Shown: one piece after another, positions 1 through 9,458 of the stretch | Position numbering within the stretch: the first letter of the stretch is position 1 | Layout of the letters: each line of letters starts with the position of its first letter | Assembly: GCF_009725995.1 (NCBI RefSeq) | Contig: NZ_RCNS01000002.1 | Location: forward strand, 62,001-126,000 | DNA length: 64,000 nt | DNA from: Zobellia laminariae | Lineage (GTDB): Bacteria > Bacteroidota > Bacteroidia > Flavobacteriales > Flavobacteriaceae | Direction of reading: 5' to 3' | The notes under the pieces: generated by a model | Seen by the model: the letters and a program-made list of their open reading frames with translations, nothing else | Told to the model about the DNA's origin: nothing | The model's database searches: none | Position numbers and translations under genes: made by a program

Positions 1-2
1 AT

Positions 3-1907
3 CCGTTTGATTTGGCTTTCAATGAGTTAGGAGATATGTTTGTTTATGATTCGGATATGGAATGGGATTTAGGTATGCCGTGGTATCGTCCAACACGAAT
101 TTGCCATGTTACCAGTGGAGCCGAGTTTGGATGGCGAACCGGGAATGGAAAATGGTCAGCGGCTTATCCGGATAATGTACCTCCTGTAATTAATATAGGT
201 CAAGGTTCTCCAACGAACGTATTGTCAGGAAGAGGGTCTAAATTCCCTGAAAAATATCAACATAGTATATTCGCTTTCGACTGGAGTTTTGGAATTATTT
301 ATGCCATTGAGATGGAAATTGAAGGTTCATCATACCGTGGAGAGAAAGAAGAATTTCTATCGGGTATTCCACTTCCATTGACAGATGGAGTTATTGGTCC
401 TGACGGAGCTATATACTTTATGACCGGTGGACGTAGGTTAGAATCGGATTTGTATCGGGTATACTATAACAATCAAGATGAACTAACGGAGGTTGTTGCA
501 GATTTAGAGCAAACAAAAGAAAACACGATTCGTAAAAAATTAGAGACCTATCATGGTGCTCCCCAAGATGGAGCAATAGAATTTGCTTGGCCCTATTTAA
601 ATAGTAAAGACCGGTTTATTCAATATGCTGCCCGTATTGCTGTGGAACATCAAGCAGTAAGCACTTGGCAAGAAAAGGTTTATTCGGAAACCGATGCGGT
701 AAGAAAAATTCATGCTGCAGTAGCTTTGGCAAGACAGGGCGATAAAAGTCAGCAGAGCCGATTAATAAATTCCTTAGTTAATATTGATTACGTTAGTCTC
801 TCTGAGCAGAACCAAGTAGACCTAGTTCGTGCTATAGAGCTTACCTTATCACGTTTTGGAAAACCGAATACTGATGTTAAAAGAAAAGTCAGCTCATATC
901 TTTCAGCTCATTATCCAGCGGATACAGATGTGTTAAATCAATTACTGAGTAAGACATTGGTATTTGTAGATGATTCTTCCGTTATATCAAAAACACTTGC
1001 CTTGTTGGAGTCTGAAGAGGGGGAAAATGCCTCTGTTATGGCAAATACGGCTACGGAGGCATCAGATTTAATTCTTAGAAATCCGCAGTATGGAATGGAC
1101 ATTGCCGAAACATTAAAGAATATGCCATTAGCACAGCACACCTATTACGGCTTGGTATTACAAGATGCTACAACAGGGTGGACACCTGAATTAAGGGAGA
1201 GGTATTTCAAGTGGTTTTATAAAGCTTTTTCATTTAAAGCAGGACGTAGCTATATAGGTTTTATAGATAAAGCTAGAAAAAAGGCATTGACCCATGTGGC
1301 TGCAAATAAAATGGAATTTTACAATCAAATGTCTGGAGATTCCTTACTGAGTAAATCAGGGAATGAATTAGCTTCAAGTGCTATTCAGCCTAAAGGTCCA
1401 GGGAAGAAATGGGAAGAGAAAGACATTGCTCCGTTATTAGCCGATGGTTTGGATAATAGAAATTTTGAAACCGGTAGAAATATGTTTTTGGCTACCAATT
1501 GTATTACGTGTCATAGTATGCGTGGCGAAGGTCAGAACATTGGCCCGGAATTATCCCAAGTTGGTACGCGATTCTCCCCAGAAGATATTCTTAGGGCAAT
1601 TATTGATCCAAGTGATGTAATTTCAGACCAATACAATACAACCGTTTTTTCTTTAAAAGATGGAAACTCAATAGTAGGTAGATTGATCAGTGAAGAAGGA
1701 GCTAATTATAAGGTTTCTCAGAACCCGTATGCACCGGACATTCTAAGAACTATTCCTAAGGAAGATGTAACGGGAATGAAGATGTCTTCAGTTTCCTTGA
1801 TGCCACCGGGTAGTATTAATCGTTTGAGTGATGATGAGGTTAAAGATTTGTTGGCGTACCTTATTTCTGGTGGAGATGCCGAGAATGAGATGTTTAGCAA
1901 AGAATAA
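3..1907 (+). CDS. Heme-binding (cytochrome c) dehydrogenase-like protein, 5' partial
   Basis: The reading frame is open from the first bases of the window, so the N-terminus is missing; the TTG at 12 is not a credible start. The visible protein has an N-terminal part that resembles the end of the sorbosone/glucose-dehydrogenase-like beta-propeller of large membrane-bound dehydrogenases (GWRTGNGKW, then INIGQGSPTN). A long alpha-helical, HEAT-like middle follows. The C-terminal cytochrome c module has the heme motif C-I-T-C-H encoded at 1500-1514 and a downstream GPEL segment with a candidate Met axial ligand region. Proteins of this type are known in Bacteroidota and Planctomycetes and are assumed to oxidise sugars in the periplasm, passing electrons to the heme. 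It is the first visible gene of a + strand run ending at 8283; the next gene starts 35 bp downstream. Substrate unknown. Confidence 0.8.
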   Translation, partial: PFDLAFNELGDMFVYDSDMEWDLGMPWYRPTRICHVTSGAEFGWRTGNGKWSAAYPDNVPPVINIGQGSPTNVLSGRGSKFPEKYQHSIFAFDWSFGIIYAIEMEIEGSSYRGEKEEFLSGIPLPLTDGVIGPDGAIYFMTGGRRLESDLYRVYYNNQDELTEVVADLEQTKENTIRKKLETYHGAPQDGAIEFAWPYLNSKDRFIQYAARIAVEHQAVSTWQEKVYSETDAVRKIHAAVALARQGDKSQQSRLINSLVNIDYVSLSEQNQVDLVRAIELTLSRFGKPNTDVKRKVSSYLSAHYPADTDVLNQLLSKTLVFVDDSSVISKTLALLESEEGENASVMANTATEASDLILRNPQYGMDIAETLKNMPLAQHTYYGLVLQDATTGWTPELRERYFKWFYKAFSFKAGRSYIGFIDKARKKALTHVAANKMEFYNQMSGDSLLSKSGNELASSAIQPKGPGKKWEEKDIAPLLADGLDNRNFETGRNMFLATNCITCHSMRGEGQNIGPELSQVGTRFSPEDILRAIIDPSDVISDQYNTTVFSLKDGNSIVGRLISEEGANYKVSQNPYAPDILRTIPKEDVTGMKMSSVSLMPPGSINRLSDDEVKDLLAYLISGGDAENEMFSKE

Positions 1908-1942
1908 TAAAGTTAGAAGGTCAAAATAGAATAAAATTATTA

Positions 1943-3013
1943 ATGTCCACAGAAAGTTTTATACGTAAAGGGAAAGACAAAATTGGCAATACGGCCCAGG
2001 TAGGCGGTATTGAGACTTCTGTTTTGGATAATGGTCTGGGTCGAGGAACACGAATCGCATGGATTAACACAGGAACCGGGCTTAGGTATAAGGTTGTTAT
2101 TGACCGCGGGATGGACATTGCAGATGCCTTCTATAAAGCATATAGTTTGGCTTGGCTAAGTCAGACAGGAGTTGTTTCTCCCGAGCGATTTTCTGATCAG
2201 GGAATGGGTTGGATACGGAATTTTGGCGGTGGACTTTTAACTACCTGCGGACTTTCTCACGTAGGTGGGCCGGAAGAAGACGAGCATGGTACAAGGGGAC
2301 TTCATGGTCTTATTAGCAATACGCCTGCAGAAATAGTCTCCATTGTTCAGCCAGACCCAGCTGCGGGGAAAATGGAAATGAGTATAACCGGTATTATTAG
2401 GGAAGCCCAGGTTTTTGGACCTGTATTGGAATTGAAACGAACCATTTCCGGTAAATTAGGTGAGGCTAAGATTCATGTTCATGATGAGGTGGTTAACCGA
2501 GGAAATGAAAAGGCACCGCACATGCTTCTGTATCATGTAAATTTTGGTTGGCCTTTGATAGATGAAGGCACTGATTTACTTTGGAAGGGAAATTGGGAAT
2601 CCCCGACACCGGATTCTGAGCGAAAAGTTTTTAAAGACGAAGTCAATTTTAGGAAATGTCCACAGCCTGTGGATGCGCATTCGGGAACGGGTGAAGATGT
2701 AGCATTTATTGATGCAGAAGAGGATACGGAGGGTAATTGTAACTGCGGAATCTATAACGAAAAATTGAATTTGGCCGTAGCACTTCGCTTTCCAAAAAAA
2801 CAATTGCCTTGGTTGATCAATTGGCAGCATTGGGGTAAAAATGAATATGTGACAGCCCTAGAGCCAGCAACAAATCCACCGATAGGGCAAAAAAATGCAA
2901 GAGAAGCAGGCTCTCTTATTTTATTGGAGCCAAATGAAGGTAGAAGTTATTTGTTAGAATTAGAAGTACTGTCACCAGAAAAAATAGAATCATTTATAAC
3001 ATCTTTTTTATAA
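1943..3013 (+). CDS. DUF4432 family protein (aldose-1-epimerase-like fold)
   Basis: A 356-residue cytoplasmic protein without a signal peptide. The sequence around GRGTRIAWINTGTGLRYKVV, the DRGMDIADA segment and the TTCGLSHVGG and GLHGLISNTPAE motifs fit the DUF4432 family, which has a galactose-mutarotase-like beta-sandwich. The conserved histidines (H in SHVGG, H in RGLHG, H in LYHVNFGWP) are where the fold places sugar-binding residues. Activity is unproven in the family. Its place between a heme dehydrogenase-like protein and a PMI-like cupin suggests handling of an oxidised or unusual sugar. The start is an ATG 35 bp after the previous stop. Confidence 0.75.
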   Translation: MSTESFIRKGKDKIGNTAQVGGIETSVLDNGLGRGTRIAWINTGTGLRYKVVIDRGMDIADAFYKAYSLAWLSQTGVVSPERFSDQGMGWIRNFGGGLLTTCGLSHVGGPEEDEHGTRGLHGLISNTPAEIVSIVQPDPAAGKMEMSITGIIREAQVFGPVLELKRTISGKLGEAKIHVHDEVVNRGNEKAPHMLLYHVNFGWPLIDEGTDLLWKGNWESPTPDSERKVFKDEVNFRKCPQPVDAHSGTGEDVAFIDAEEDTEGNCNCGIYNEKLNLAVALRFPKKQLPWLINWQHWGKNEYVTALEPATNPPIGQKNAREAGSLILLEPNEGRSYLLELEVLSPEKIESFITSFL

Positions 3014-3030
3014 AATAAATATTGAGTAAT

Positions 3031-4242
3031 ATGGCAAATTCATCAGCTAAAAAAGCATTGGAGCAGGGGCAAGGAATTTTACGTTTGGCGCCAACATGGG
3101 TACCGCGTTCTTTTTGTGTTCCGGGTAGAAGAATAAAATTGCACCCAGACGATTATTACGTTTTGGGAGGAGAGCGTGGAGGGATAGATGAACGTTGGTT
3201 TTCATCAACTACTCCCGCTGAAAATGGTCCTTTAACGGGCAAAAATGAAGGTTTAAGTCCAGTTGTTCTAGAGGAAGATGGCAAAGAAGTTCAGATTCTT
3301 TTAAAAGATGTTATTGATGAATTAAAAGGAGAAATTATTGGTGACCGTCTTTGGGACGAGTATCAAAGTTGGCCTATGTACTCTAAGTTTTTTGATAACA
3401 TGGGGCCGTTGCCACATCACATTCACCATAATGACGAGCATGCAGCTAAAATTGGTCAAAAAGGAAAACCGGAAGCGTATTATTTTCCACCTCAAGTAAA
3501 CAATCACGGAGGCGATTTTCCATATACTTTCTTTGGAATAACTCCGGGAACAACCAAAGAAGAGATAAAAGAATGTTTGAAGAATTTTACAAAGGGCGAT
3601 AATAAGATTACTAACTTTTCATCGGCTTTTAGATTGGAACCGGGAACCGGATGGGATGTACCACCAGGAATGCTTCATGCTCCAGGTAGTATGTGTACCT
3701 ACGAACCTCAAAAAGCATCTGATGTATTTGCTATGTACCAATCTTTGGTAAATGAAGCAATTATTCCGGAAGAACTATTGTGGAACGGAACTCCAGAAGA
3801 TAGAATGGGCGATTTTGATCAACTAATGGAAGTGATAGACTGGGAGTTGAATACAGACCCAAATATGTTGGAAACACGCTTCATGAGACCTATTCCGGTA
3901 AAACCTTTAGAGGAAATGGAAGCAGAAGGGTATGTTGACAAATGGATTTGTTATCGTTCCGATGCTTTTAGTGCCAAAGAATTGACTGTGTTGCCAGGGC
4001 AAACGGTCACTATTAAAGATAGTGCCTGTTACGGAATGATTATGATGCAAGGGCATGGTAGAATGGGTGTTTGGGATATTGAAACACCATCACTTATAAG
4101 ATACGGGCAGTTAACACATGATGAATATTTTGTAACGGAGAAAGCAGCAAAAGAAGGTGTTACCATTGTAAATCATAGTAAAACAGACCCTATTGTAATG
4201 CTAAAACACTTTGGACCTAAAAATCCTGACCTTAAATTATAA
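3031..4242 (+). CDS. Cupin / mannose-6-phosphate-isomerase-like protein
   Basis: About 403 residues from the ATG at 3031. A TTG at 3022 would add three residues, but the ATG is preferred. The segment LPHHIHHNDEHA (about residue 130) has the H-x-H...E arrangement of a type I phosphomannose isomerase-like metal site. FRLEPGTGWDVPPGMLHAPG is a second cupin signature with a further His. The C-terminal part (LTVLPGQTVTIKDSACYG onward) looks like a second cupin barrel. It is probably a metal-dependent sugar isomerase acting in the same pathway as its neighbours. It follows the DUF4432 gene by 17 bp, so they are probably co-transcribed. The exact substrate cannot be read from the sequence. Confidence 0.7.
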   Translation: MANSSAKKALEQGQGILRLAPTWVPRSFCVPGRRIKLHPDDYYVLGGERGGIDERWFSSTTPAENGPLTGKNEGLSPVVLEEDGKEVQILLKDVIDELKGEIIGDRLWDEYQSWPMYSKFFDNMGPLPHHIHHNDEHAAKIGQKGKPEAYYFPPQVNNHGGDFPYTFFGITPGTTKEEIKECLKNFTKGDNKITNFSSAFRLEPGTGWDVPPGMLHAPGSMCTYEPQKASDVFAMYQSLVNEAIIPEELLWNGTPEDRMGDFDQLMEVIDWELNTDPNMLETRFMRPIPVKPLEEMEAEGYVDKWICYRSDAFSAKELTVLPGQTVTIKDSACYGMIMMQGHGRMGVWDIETPSLIRYGQLTHDEYFVTEKAAKEGVTIVNHSKTDPIVMLKHFGPKNPDLKL

Positions 4243-4263
4243 ATAAACCGTATTTTAGAGCAA

Positions 4264-4289
4264 GTGTATTTTTTACGTTTAAAATACAC
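4264..4289 (+). other. Intra-operon hairpin
   Basis: Inverted repeat GTGTATTTT (4264-4272) / AAAATACAC (4281-4289), 9-bp stem and 8-nt loop, in the 90-bp gap between the cupin gene and the next isomerase gene. No T-run follows, so it is more likely an mRNA-stabilising or processing hairpin than a full terminator. Confidence 0.4.
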
Positions 4290-4332
4290 GGAATTTAAAA
4301 AGTAGTTACGTTTAATTTAAAAGAACAGAAGT

Positions 4333-5361
4333 ATGAAAAACAACACTTTTCCAAAACTCCACAATGCCTCATGGCCTGGTATTGTTGGTAAAGGACCAGA
4401 TTCAGAGCCGCCTATTTCCTTTGACCAAATGCTTGAAATGACTGCAAATGCAGAAGTGAACGGTATTAAGTTTGACGGTATAGATATTGGGCTATTTGAT
4501 CCACATGTTGATATTCATAGTTCTGATGATGACATAAAAAGATTGGCTGATAAAGTTGCTGGTCGAGATTTGAATATTGGTACTTTGGTAGCCCCTATTT
4601 GGGGCGGGCCTACTTTAGGCTCAGATGAGGACCGTAAGACCTTTGTGGCCATGGTGCAACGCGCGTGTCATTTTGGTAAAATTTTCCGTGAGCACGGTGT
4701 TAGACAATATGGCGTTATTAGGATTGACTCTGCTTCAAGTCCAGAAGAATGGGCAAAGGACCCGATAAACAATACCAAGTTGATTGCTAAAACGTTTCGT
4801 GAGGCTTGCGATGTAGCTGCCGATTATGATGAGAAATTAGCTGCGGAAGGAGAGATTTGCTGGGGAGGTATGCATAGCTGGAAAGCTATGGTAGAAACTT
4901 TAGAAGCCGTAGATAGACCAAATATAGGTTTTCAAGCAGATATGTCTCATACATTACTTTATCTATTGGGTTATAATGCACCAGAGGATAGAATTCTGCC
5001 TAAGGATTTTGATTGGTCCGATAGAAAAGCATTGGAAGCTGGATTGAAAACAGTTACAGATGCGTTAAGACCGTGGACTATAGATTTTCATGTTGCTCAA
5101 AATGATGGTACAGCGCATGGAACTGGATCACATGATAAGACAGGGCGTCACTGTTTGGCTACAGATCCAAACGGTAAATTAGATGTCGCCAATGATGCTG
5201 GTTTTTGGTTAAGGGATGGGAATGGAGAATTGACAAAAGCGGTTAAGCATATTTGTTGGGATGGTTGCATGTTTGATAATGATGTGATGCTGAAACAACA
5301 GACCTGGAACGATATTTTAGCGACCCTTATCAAGGTCCGCGAATTACATGGATGGAGTTAA
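4333..5361 (+). CDS. Sugar phosphate isomerase/epimerase (xylose-isomerase-like TIM barrel)
   Basis: A 342-residue protein without a signal peptide, starting at an ATG. The pattern is that of the AP-endonuclease-2/xylose-isomerase-like TIM-barrel family: [11 protein letters not shown] near the start, [12 protein letters not shown] with a candidate metal-binding Glu and His in the middle, then [17 protein letters not shown] (Asp, His) and [25 protein letters not shown] near the C-terminus. It is longer than the usual 270-290 residues because of an inserted His-rich segment before the C-terminus. Members are metal-dependent isomerases, epimerases or dehydratases of sugars. It sits fifth from last in the run ending at 8283 and probably acts on the same sugar as the second, shorter isomerase at 6280. 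Confidence 0.75.
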   Translation: MKNNTFPKLHNASWPGIVGKGPDSEPPISFDQMLEMTANAEVNGIKFDGIDIGLFDPHVDIHSSDDDIKRLADKVAGRDLNIGTLVAPIWGGPTLGSDEDRKTFVAMVQRACHFGKIFREHGVRQYGVIRIDSASSPEEWAKDPINNTKLIAKTFREACDVAADYDEKLAAEGEICWGGMHSWKAMVETLEAVDRPNIGFQADMSHTLLYLLGYNAPEDRILPKDFDWSDRKALEAGLKTVTDALRPWTIDFHVAQNDGTAHGTGSHDKTGRHCLATDPNGKLDVANDAGFWLRDGNGELTKAVKHICWDGCMFDNDVMLKQQTWNDILATLIKVRELHGWS

Positions 5362-5385
5362 CTAACAAACGAAAAAATATAAACT

Positions 5386-6192
5386 ATGTCATTTGTTACA
5401 GTTAACGGAGTTCAGTTATATTATGAAATAAGAGGAGAAGGCAAACCCTTACTTTTAATAATGGGCATTACAGCTGCATCGGCAGTTTGGGAAAAGCACG
5501 TGTCTCATTGGGAAAAAGAATACCAATGTATTCTTTTTGATAACCGTGGGGTAGGATTGTCCGATAAGCCGGAAGGCCCTTACACGACGGCTCAAATGGC
5601 CGATGATAGTGCGGCGCTTCTAGATGCATTGAGCATACCCAATGCCGCGTTCGTGGGGGTTTCCATGGGTGGAGCTATAGCTTTGCAGATGTCTATTAGA
5701 CATCCTGAAAAGGTCTCGGCTATGGTAGCCATGTGCCCTTGGGCGAGCTGCGATAGAAAGGGTGAAGCTATATTTAGGCACATTACACATATAAAGGCAC
5801 ATTTAAGGCCGGAGCAGTTTGCTAATTTTATGCAGTTGCTCATTTTTGACAAGCCTACTTTTGATGATGATGCCGAATTTGAAGGATTGTTAAGTGGCCA
5901 GAAAGGAGCTGCTTTAGAAGCTATTCAACAACCCTTGCATGGATTGGAAGCTCAGGCAGAAGCCTGTATCGCCCACGACGTGGTAGCACAATTATCCCAA
6001 ATTAAATCGCCTACACTTGTAATAGGAGGTAAGCAGGATATGTTCGTGCCAGAATGGATGGTGCGTGAGGTATCTGAGGGAATTCCAAATAGTGAACTCC
6101 ATCTTTACGATAATGCAGGTCACGCTTTCCATTGGGAAAAATTGGACGATTTTAATCCAAGAGTGTTGAACTGGTTAAAAGCTAACTATTAA
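5386..6192 (+). CDS. Alpha/beta hydrolase
   Basis: A 268-residue cytoplasmic alpha/beta-hydrolase fold protein. Visible features are the oxyanion region LLLIMGITAAS, the DNRGVGLSDKP segment, the nucleophile elbow G-V-S-M-G-G (about residue 93), a late acid in GGKQDMFVP and the catalytic His in DNAGHAFHWE. This is the layout of the 3-oxoadipate enol-lactonase/haloperoxidase-like group, so a lactonase role is reasonable: an oxidised sugar in this pathway would give a lactone. That role is inference from context. It starts 24 bp after the previous stop. Confidence 0.8.
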   Translation: MSFVTVNGVQLYYEIRGEGKPLLLIMGITAASAVWEKHVSHWEKEYQCILFDNRGVGLSDKPEGPYTTAQMADDSAALLDALSIPNAAFVGVSMGGAIALQMSIRHPEKVSAMVAMCPWASCDRKGEAIFRHITHIKAHLRPEQFANFMQLLIFDKPTFDDDAEFEGLLSGQKGAALEAIQQPLHGLEAQAEACIAHDVVAQLSQIKSPTLVIGGKQDMFVPEWMVREVSEGIPNSELHLYDNAGHAFHWEKLDDFNPRVLNWLKANY

Positions 6193-6279
6193 GTCAGATT
6201 ATTTCCGAAACGTTTTTGGGTAATCCCTGTCGTTTTGGTGTAAATGACTATCCAATCCTAACAAAAAAATAATATAACG

Positions 6280-7092
6280 ATGTCAAAAATAAAAATTGGT
6301 TGCGAGACCTATACTTGGGCAATGTCCGGGGAAAAATATAAAAATAAATTAGACCATATAATTGAGGTAACCTCTAAGGCGGGATTTAAAGGTATTGAGC
6401 CAGATACGGGTTTTATGTACGGGTTTACAGATCCAAAAGTTTTTAAAGAAACTTTAGATAAAAATAATATTGAACTATCCGTTTTGTGTCACGTTGAAGA
6501 CTGGAGAAATCCAAAGGAAACCGATTCGGAAAAAAGAAATTCAGATCAGTGGATCGAGTTCATGAAGCATTTTCCAGAAGCTGTATTGCTGTTAGTACAA
6601 ATGCCGGGACAAGATCGTGAGCATCTACAAGAGCGCCAACAGAATCTATTGACCTGTGTAAATGAAATTGCCACTAGGGCGGCCGGGGAAGGTGTGATAT
6701 GCTCGTATCATCCAAATTCTCCAATGGGCTCCATATACAGAACAGAGGAGGATTATAAAATTCTTTTGAACGGTCTGGATAGTAATGTGATTAAATACAC
6801 ACCAGATGTTGGGCACATGGCCAAAGGTGGTATGGATCCTTTACCTATTATAAAACAATATCGGGAACTGGTAAACTGTGTCCATTATAAGGATATGTAT
6901 GACAACGGTAAATGGGCTGCAATGGGTGATGGTATAATTGACTTTAAGGGAATAACATCGTATTTAAAGGAAACCGACTTTGAGGGATGGATTATTGTAG
7001 AGGACGAATGTGATGCTGCAATAACAGATCCAGATGGGGTTACTTTAAAAGATGGTATTTACATAGAAGAGGTATTAAGGCCTTTGATATAA
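6280..7092 (+). CDS. Sugar phosphate isomerase/epimerase
   Basis: A 270-residue protein of the xylose-isomerase-like TIM-barrel superfamily with no signal peptide. It opens with a strand KIGCETYTWAM. Candidate metal ligands are a His in ICSYHPNSP, an Asp and His in YTPDVGHMAKGG, and a C-terminal Glu in WIIVEDECDAA. The length is typical. It lies 87 bp after the hydrolase and 39 bp before the Gfo/Idh oxidoreductase. An isomerase next to a Gfo/Idh enzyme recurs in inositol- and keto-sugar pathways, so conversion of a keto-intermediate is a reasonable inference. Confidence 0.78.
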   Translation: MSKIKIGCETYTWAMSGEKYKNKLDHIIEVTSKAGFKGIEPDTGFMYGFTDPKVFKETLDKNNIELSVLCHVEDWRNPKETDSEKRNSDQWIEFMKHFPEAVLLLVQMPGQDREHLQERQQNLLTCVNEIATRAAGEGVICSYHPNSPMGSIYRTEEDYKILLNGLDSNVIKYTPDVGHMAKGGMDPLPIIKQYRELVNCVHYKDMYDNGKWAAMGDGIIDFKGITSYLKETDFEGWIIVEDECDAAITDPDGVTLKDGIYIEEVLRPLI

Positions 7093-7131
7093 ACGAATAT
7101 GAACATTTTTTAAACTTAAAATAATAGTACA

Positions 7132-8283
7132 ATGGCACACAAAAAAGAACTCCGTATAGGATTGATAGGAACTGGTTTAATGGCGAGGACACACACAAAT
7201 GGCTATAAGCGTAGTGGTGATTTTTTCCCAGAACTTGAATATCGACCGGTTTTAAAAACGGTGTGTGCCAGGACAGAGGAAAAGGTGAAAGCTTTTGCTG
7301 AACAATGGGGCTTTGAATCCTATGAAACGGATTGGAAAGCGGTTATTGCCAGAGATGATATTGATGCCGTTGATATCTGTACTCCTAATGATATGCATGC
7401 TGATATTGCAATTGCTGCAGCAGAGGCAGGTAAAATGGTACTTTGTGAAAAACCTTTGGCCCGTACTATAGCTGAAGCTCAACCTATGGTAGATGCTATT
7501 AAAAAAGCAGGTGTAGCAAACACCGTATTTTATAATTACCGTCGTATACCGGCAGTAACCTTGATCAAGCAAATTGTAGATTCCGGTAAGTTGGGTAAGA
7601 TATTCCATTACAGGGCTAACTTTTTACAGGATTGGACTATTAACCCGGAATTACCACAAGGGGGTGAGGCTTTATGGCGTTTAGATGCTGAGGCTGCAGG
7701 TTCTGGGGTAACGGGAGATCTATTGGCACACTGTATTGATAGTGCCATGTGGTTAAACGGACCAATAAAAGATGTGTCTGCAGTTACTGAGACATTCATT
7801 AAAGAACGTGTACATCAAGAAACTGGAGAAGTTAAGAAGGTAACTATAGATGACGCTTGTATTTTTCACTGTCACTTTGAGAACGGGGCTTTAGGTCTGT
7901 TTGAAGCAACGCGCTATGCACGTGGTCACAAGGCTTTGAATACTCTTGAGATAAATGGGGAACATGCTTCGCTACGGTGGGATTTACATGATATGAACTA
8001 TCTTGAAATGTATGACCACGCAGACGATGCCATAGTAAGAGGGTGGAAAAGAATACTAATCACAGACAGTGATCAACCTTATATGGATAAGTGGTGGATA
8101 CCAGGTACGTCTATCGGGTATGAGCATTCATTTGTACATCAAGTGGCCGATTTTCTAAAGAGCTTGGAAACAGGTGAACCTTGCGAGCCAACTTTTGAGA
8201 ATGCTTTAATGACACAAAAGGTTTGCGAAGCAGTAATTAACTCGGCCAATTCTAAAAGCTGGAAAGATACCGGATTAGTTTAG
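7132..8283 (+). CDS. Gfo/Idh/MocA family oxidoreductase
   Basis: A 383-residue cytoplasmic NAD(P)-dependent sugar oxidoreductase. The N-terminal Rossmann fold carries G-L-I-G-T-G-L-M-A (residues about 10-18), followed by the family's CTPNDMHAD segment and the catalytic motif C-E-K-P-L-A. The C-terminal alpha/beta domain has [12 protein letters not shown], with the His used by the family for catalysis or substrate binding. It is the last gene of the run and is followed directly by a strong terminator. It probably oxidises or reduces the same sugar handled by the two isomerases upstream; the substrate is not identifiable. Confidence 0.85.
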   Translation: MAHKKELRIGLIGTGLMARTHTNGYKRSGDFFPELEYRPVLKTVCARTEEKVKAFAEQWGFESYETDWKAVIARDDIDAVDICTPNDMHADIAIAAAEAGKMVLCEKPLARTIAEAQPMVDAIKKAGVANTVFYNYRRIPAVTLIKQIVDSGKLGKIFHYRANFLQDWTINPELPQGGEALWRLDAEAAGSGVTGDLLAHCIDSAMWLNGPIKDVSAVTETFIKERVHQETGEVKKVTIDDACIFHCHFENGALGLFEATRYARGHKALNTLEINGEHASLRWDLHDMNYLEMYDHADDAIVRGWKRILITDSDQPYMDKWWIPGTSIGYEHSFVHQVADFLKSLETGEPCEPTFENALMTQKVCEAVINSANSKSWKDTGLV

Positions 8284-8312
8284 AAAATTAAGTTTACATT
8301 CCTTATCAAAAT

Positions 8313-8349
8313 AAAATCCCGCTAAGCAATTAAGTTTAGCGGGATTTTT
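8313..8349. terminator. Rho-independent terminator (bidirectional)
   Basis: Perfect 13-bp stem AAAATCCCGCTAA (8313-8325) / TTAGCGGGATTTT (8336-8348), 10-nt loop, flanked by A- and T-runs. It separates the + strand sugar operon from the convergent - strand gmd-fcl pair and can serve both. Confidence 0.9.
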
Positions 8350-8371
8350 ATTTATCTACTATTTTTAATGA

Positions 8372-9457
8372 CTAGGCTGAACGATACCAGCTGTACATTT
8401 TTTCTATACCTTCTTTAAGGTCAATGCTATGTTTCCAACCTAAGCCATGAAGTTTAGAGACATCCGTCAATTTCTTCATTGTGCCGTCAGGTTTGTCAGC
8501 ATTAAAATTTAAAGAACCTTCAAAACCAACCATACTCTTAATTGATTCTGCTAATTCGCGAATTGAAAGATCTTTACCTGTACCTATATTGATATGGGTA
8601 TTACGAATTTCTTTCTCACCGGAATTATAGGTGTCTTTGAAATCTCTACTTTTCATTATAAAAATACACGCATCGGCCATATCTTCTGACCAAAGAAACT
8701 CACGCATAGGCTTCCCGCTTCCCCAAATCTCCACACTCATCTTGTCACCGGTCTTTTTTACACCGTATTTCTCAAGAATTGCATAGATATCAGATTCACT
8801 AGATTTACCATCTACACCTTCGATTGGACGTTCGTTCAAATCTTTTCGAACATTGTCCCAATCTTGAGCTTCCAACGCTCTACCTAAATGCATCTTTCTA
8901 ATTAGAGCAGGCAATACATGCGACTTCTCTAAATCGAAATTATCATTAGGACCATAAAGGTTAGTAGGCATTACGGAAATAAAATTTGTTCCGTATTGTA
9001 AATTGTAGCTCTCGCACAATTTAATACCTGCAATCTTTGCGATAGCGTATGGTTCGTTAGTGTATTCTAAGGTGTCAGTAAGAAGATAATCCTCTTTCAT
9101 TGGTTGCGGACACTCTTTTGGGTAAATACAAGTACTACCCAAAAACAGAAGTTTTTTCACATTATTCACATAACTCTGGTGAACAATGTTGTTCTGAATC
9201 ATAAGGTTAGCGTAAATAAAATCTGCCCTATAGGTATTATTGGCAACAATACCGCCCACTTTAGCCGCAGCAAGAAAAACATATTCAGGTTTTTCTTCGG
9301 CAAAAAATGAAGCGACAGCGTTAGCATCAATCAAATCAAGCTCAGCATGAGTTTTCAATACAAAATTAGAAAAACCCTCTGCTTTTAATTTTTTAAGAAT
9401 GGCGCTACCAACAAGACCCCTATGTCCTGCAATATAAATTTTTGCGTCCTTGTTCAT
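8372..9457 (-). CDS. fcl: GDP-L-fucose synthase
   Basis: A 361-residue extended SDR enzyme. It shows the NADP-binding G-x-x-G-x-x-G in [11 protein letters not shown] (residues about 9-19) and the catalytic Y-x-x-x-K in YAIAKIAG, with a Ser/Thr in [11 protein letters not shown] upstream. [12 protein letters not shown] is diagnostic of GDP-4-keto-6-deoxymannose 3,5-epimerase-4-reductase. It is slightly longer than the E. coli enzyme (321 aa), with an insert ([15 protein letters not shown]) common in Bacteroidota forms. Its ATG lies 1 bp after the stop of gmd, so the two are translationally coupled. Together they turn GDP-mannose into GDP-L-fucose for surface polysaccharide or glycoprotein glycans. 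Confidence 0.95.
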   Translation of the reverse strand: MNKDAKIYIAGHRGLVGSAILKKLKAEGFSNFVLKTHAELDLIDANAVASFFAEEKPEYVFLAAAKVGGIVANNTYRADFIYANLMIQNNIVHQSYVNNVKKLLFLGSTCIYPKECPQPMKEDYLLTDTLEYTNEPYAIAKIAGIKLCESYNLQYGTNFISVMPTNLYGPNDNFDLEKSHVLPALIRKMHLGRALEAQDWDNVRKDLNERPIEGVDGKSSESDIYAILEKYGVKKTGDKMSVEIWGSGKPMREFLWSEDMADACIFIMKSRDFKDTYNSGEKEIRNTHINIGTGKDLSIRELAESIKSMVGFEGSLNFNADKPDGTMKKLTDVSKLHGLGWKHSIDLKEGIEKMYSWYRSA

Positions 9458-9458
9458 A

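Noticed and set aside
7252..7608. 118-codon - strand frame inside the Gfo/Idh gene
   Set aside because: It is antisense to a well-supported coding gene, with no family signature and no start context.
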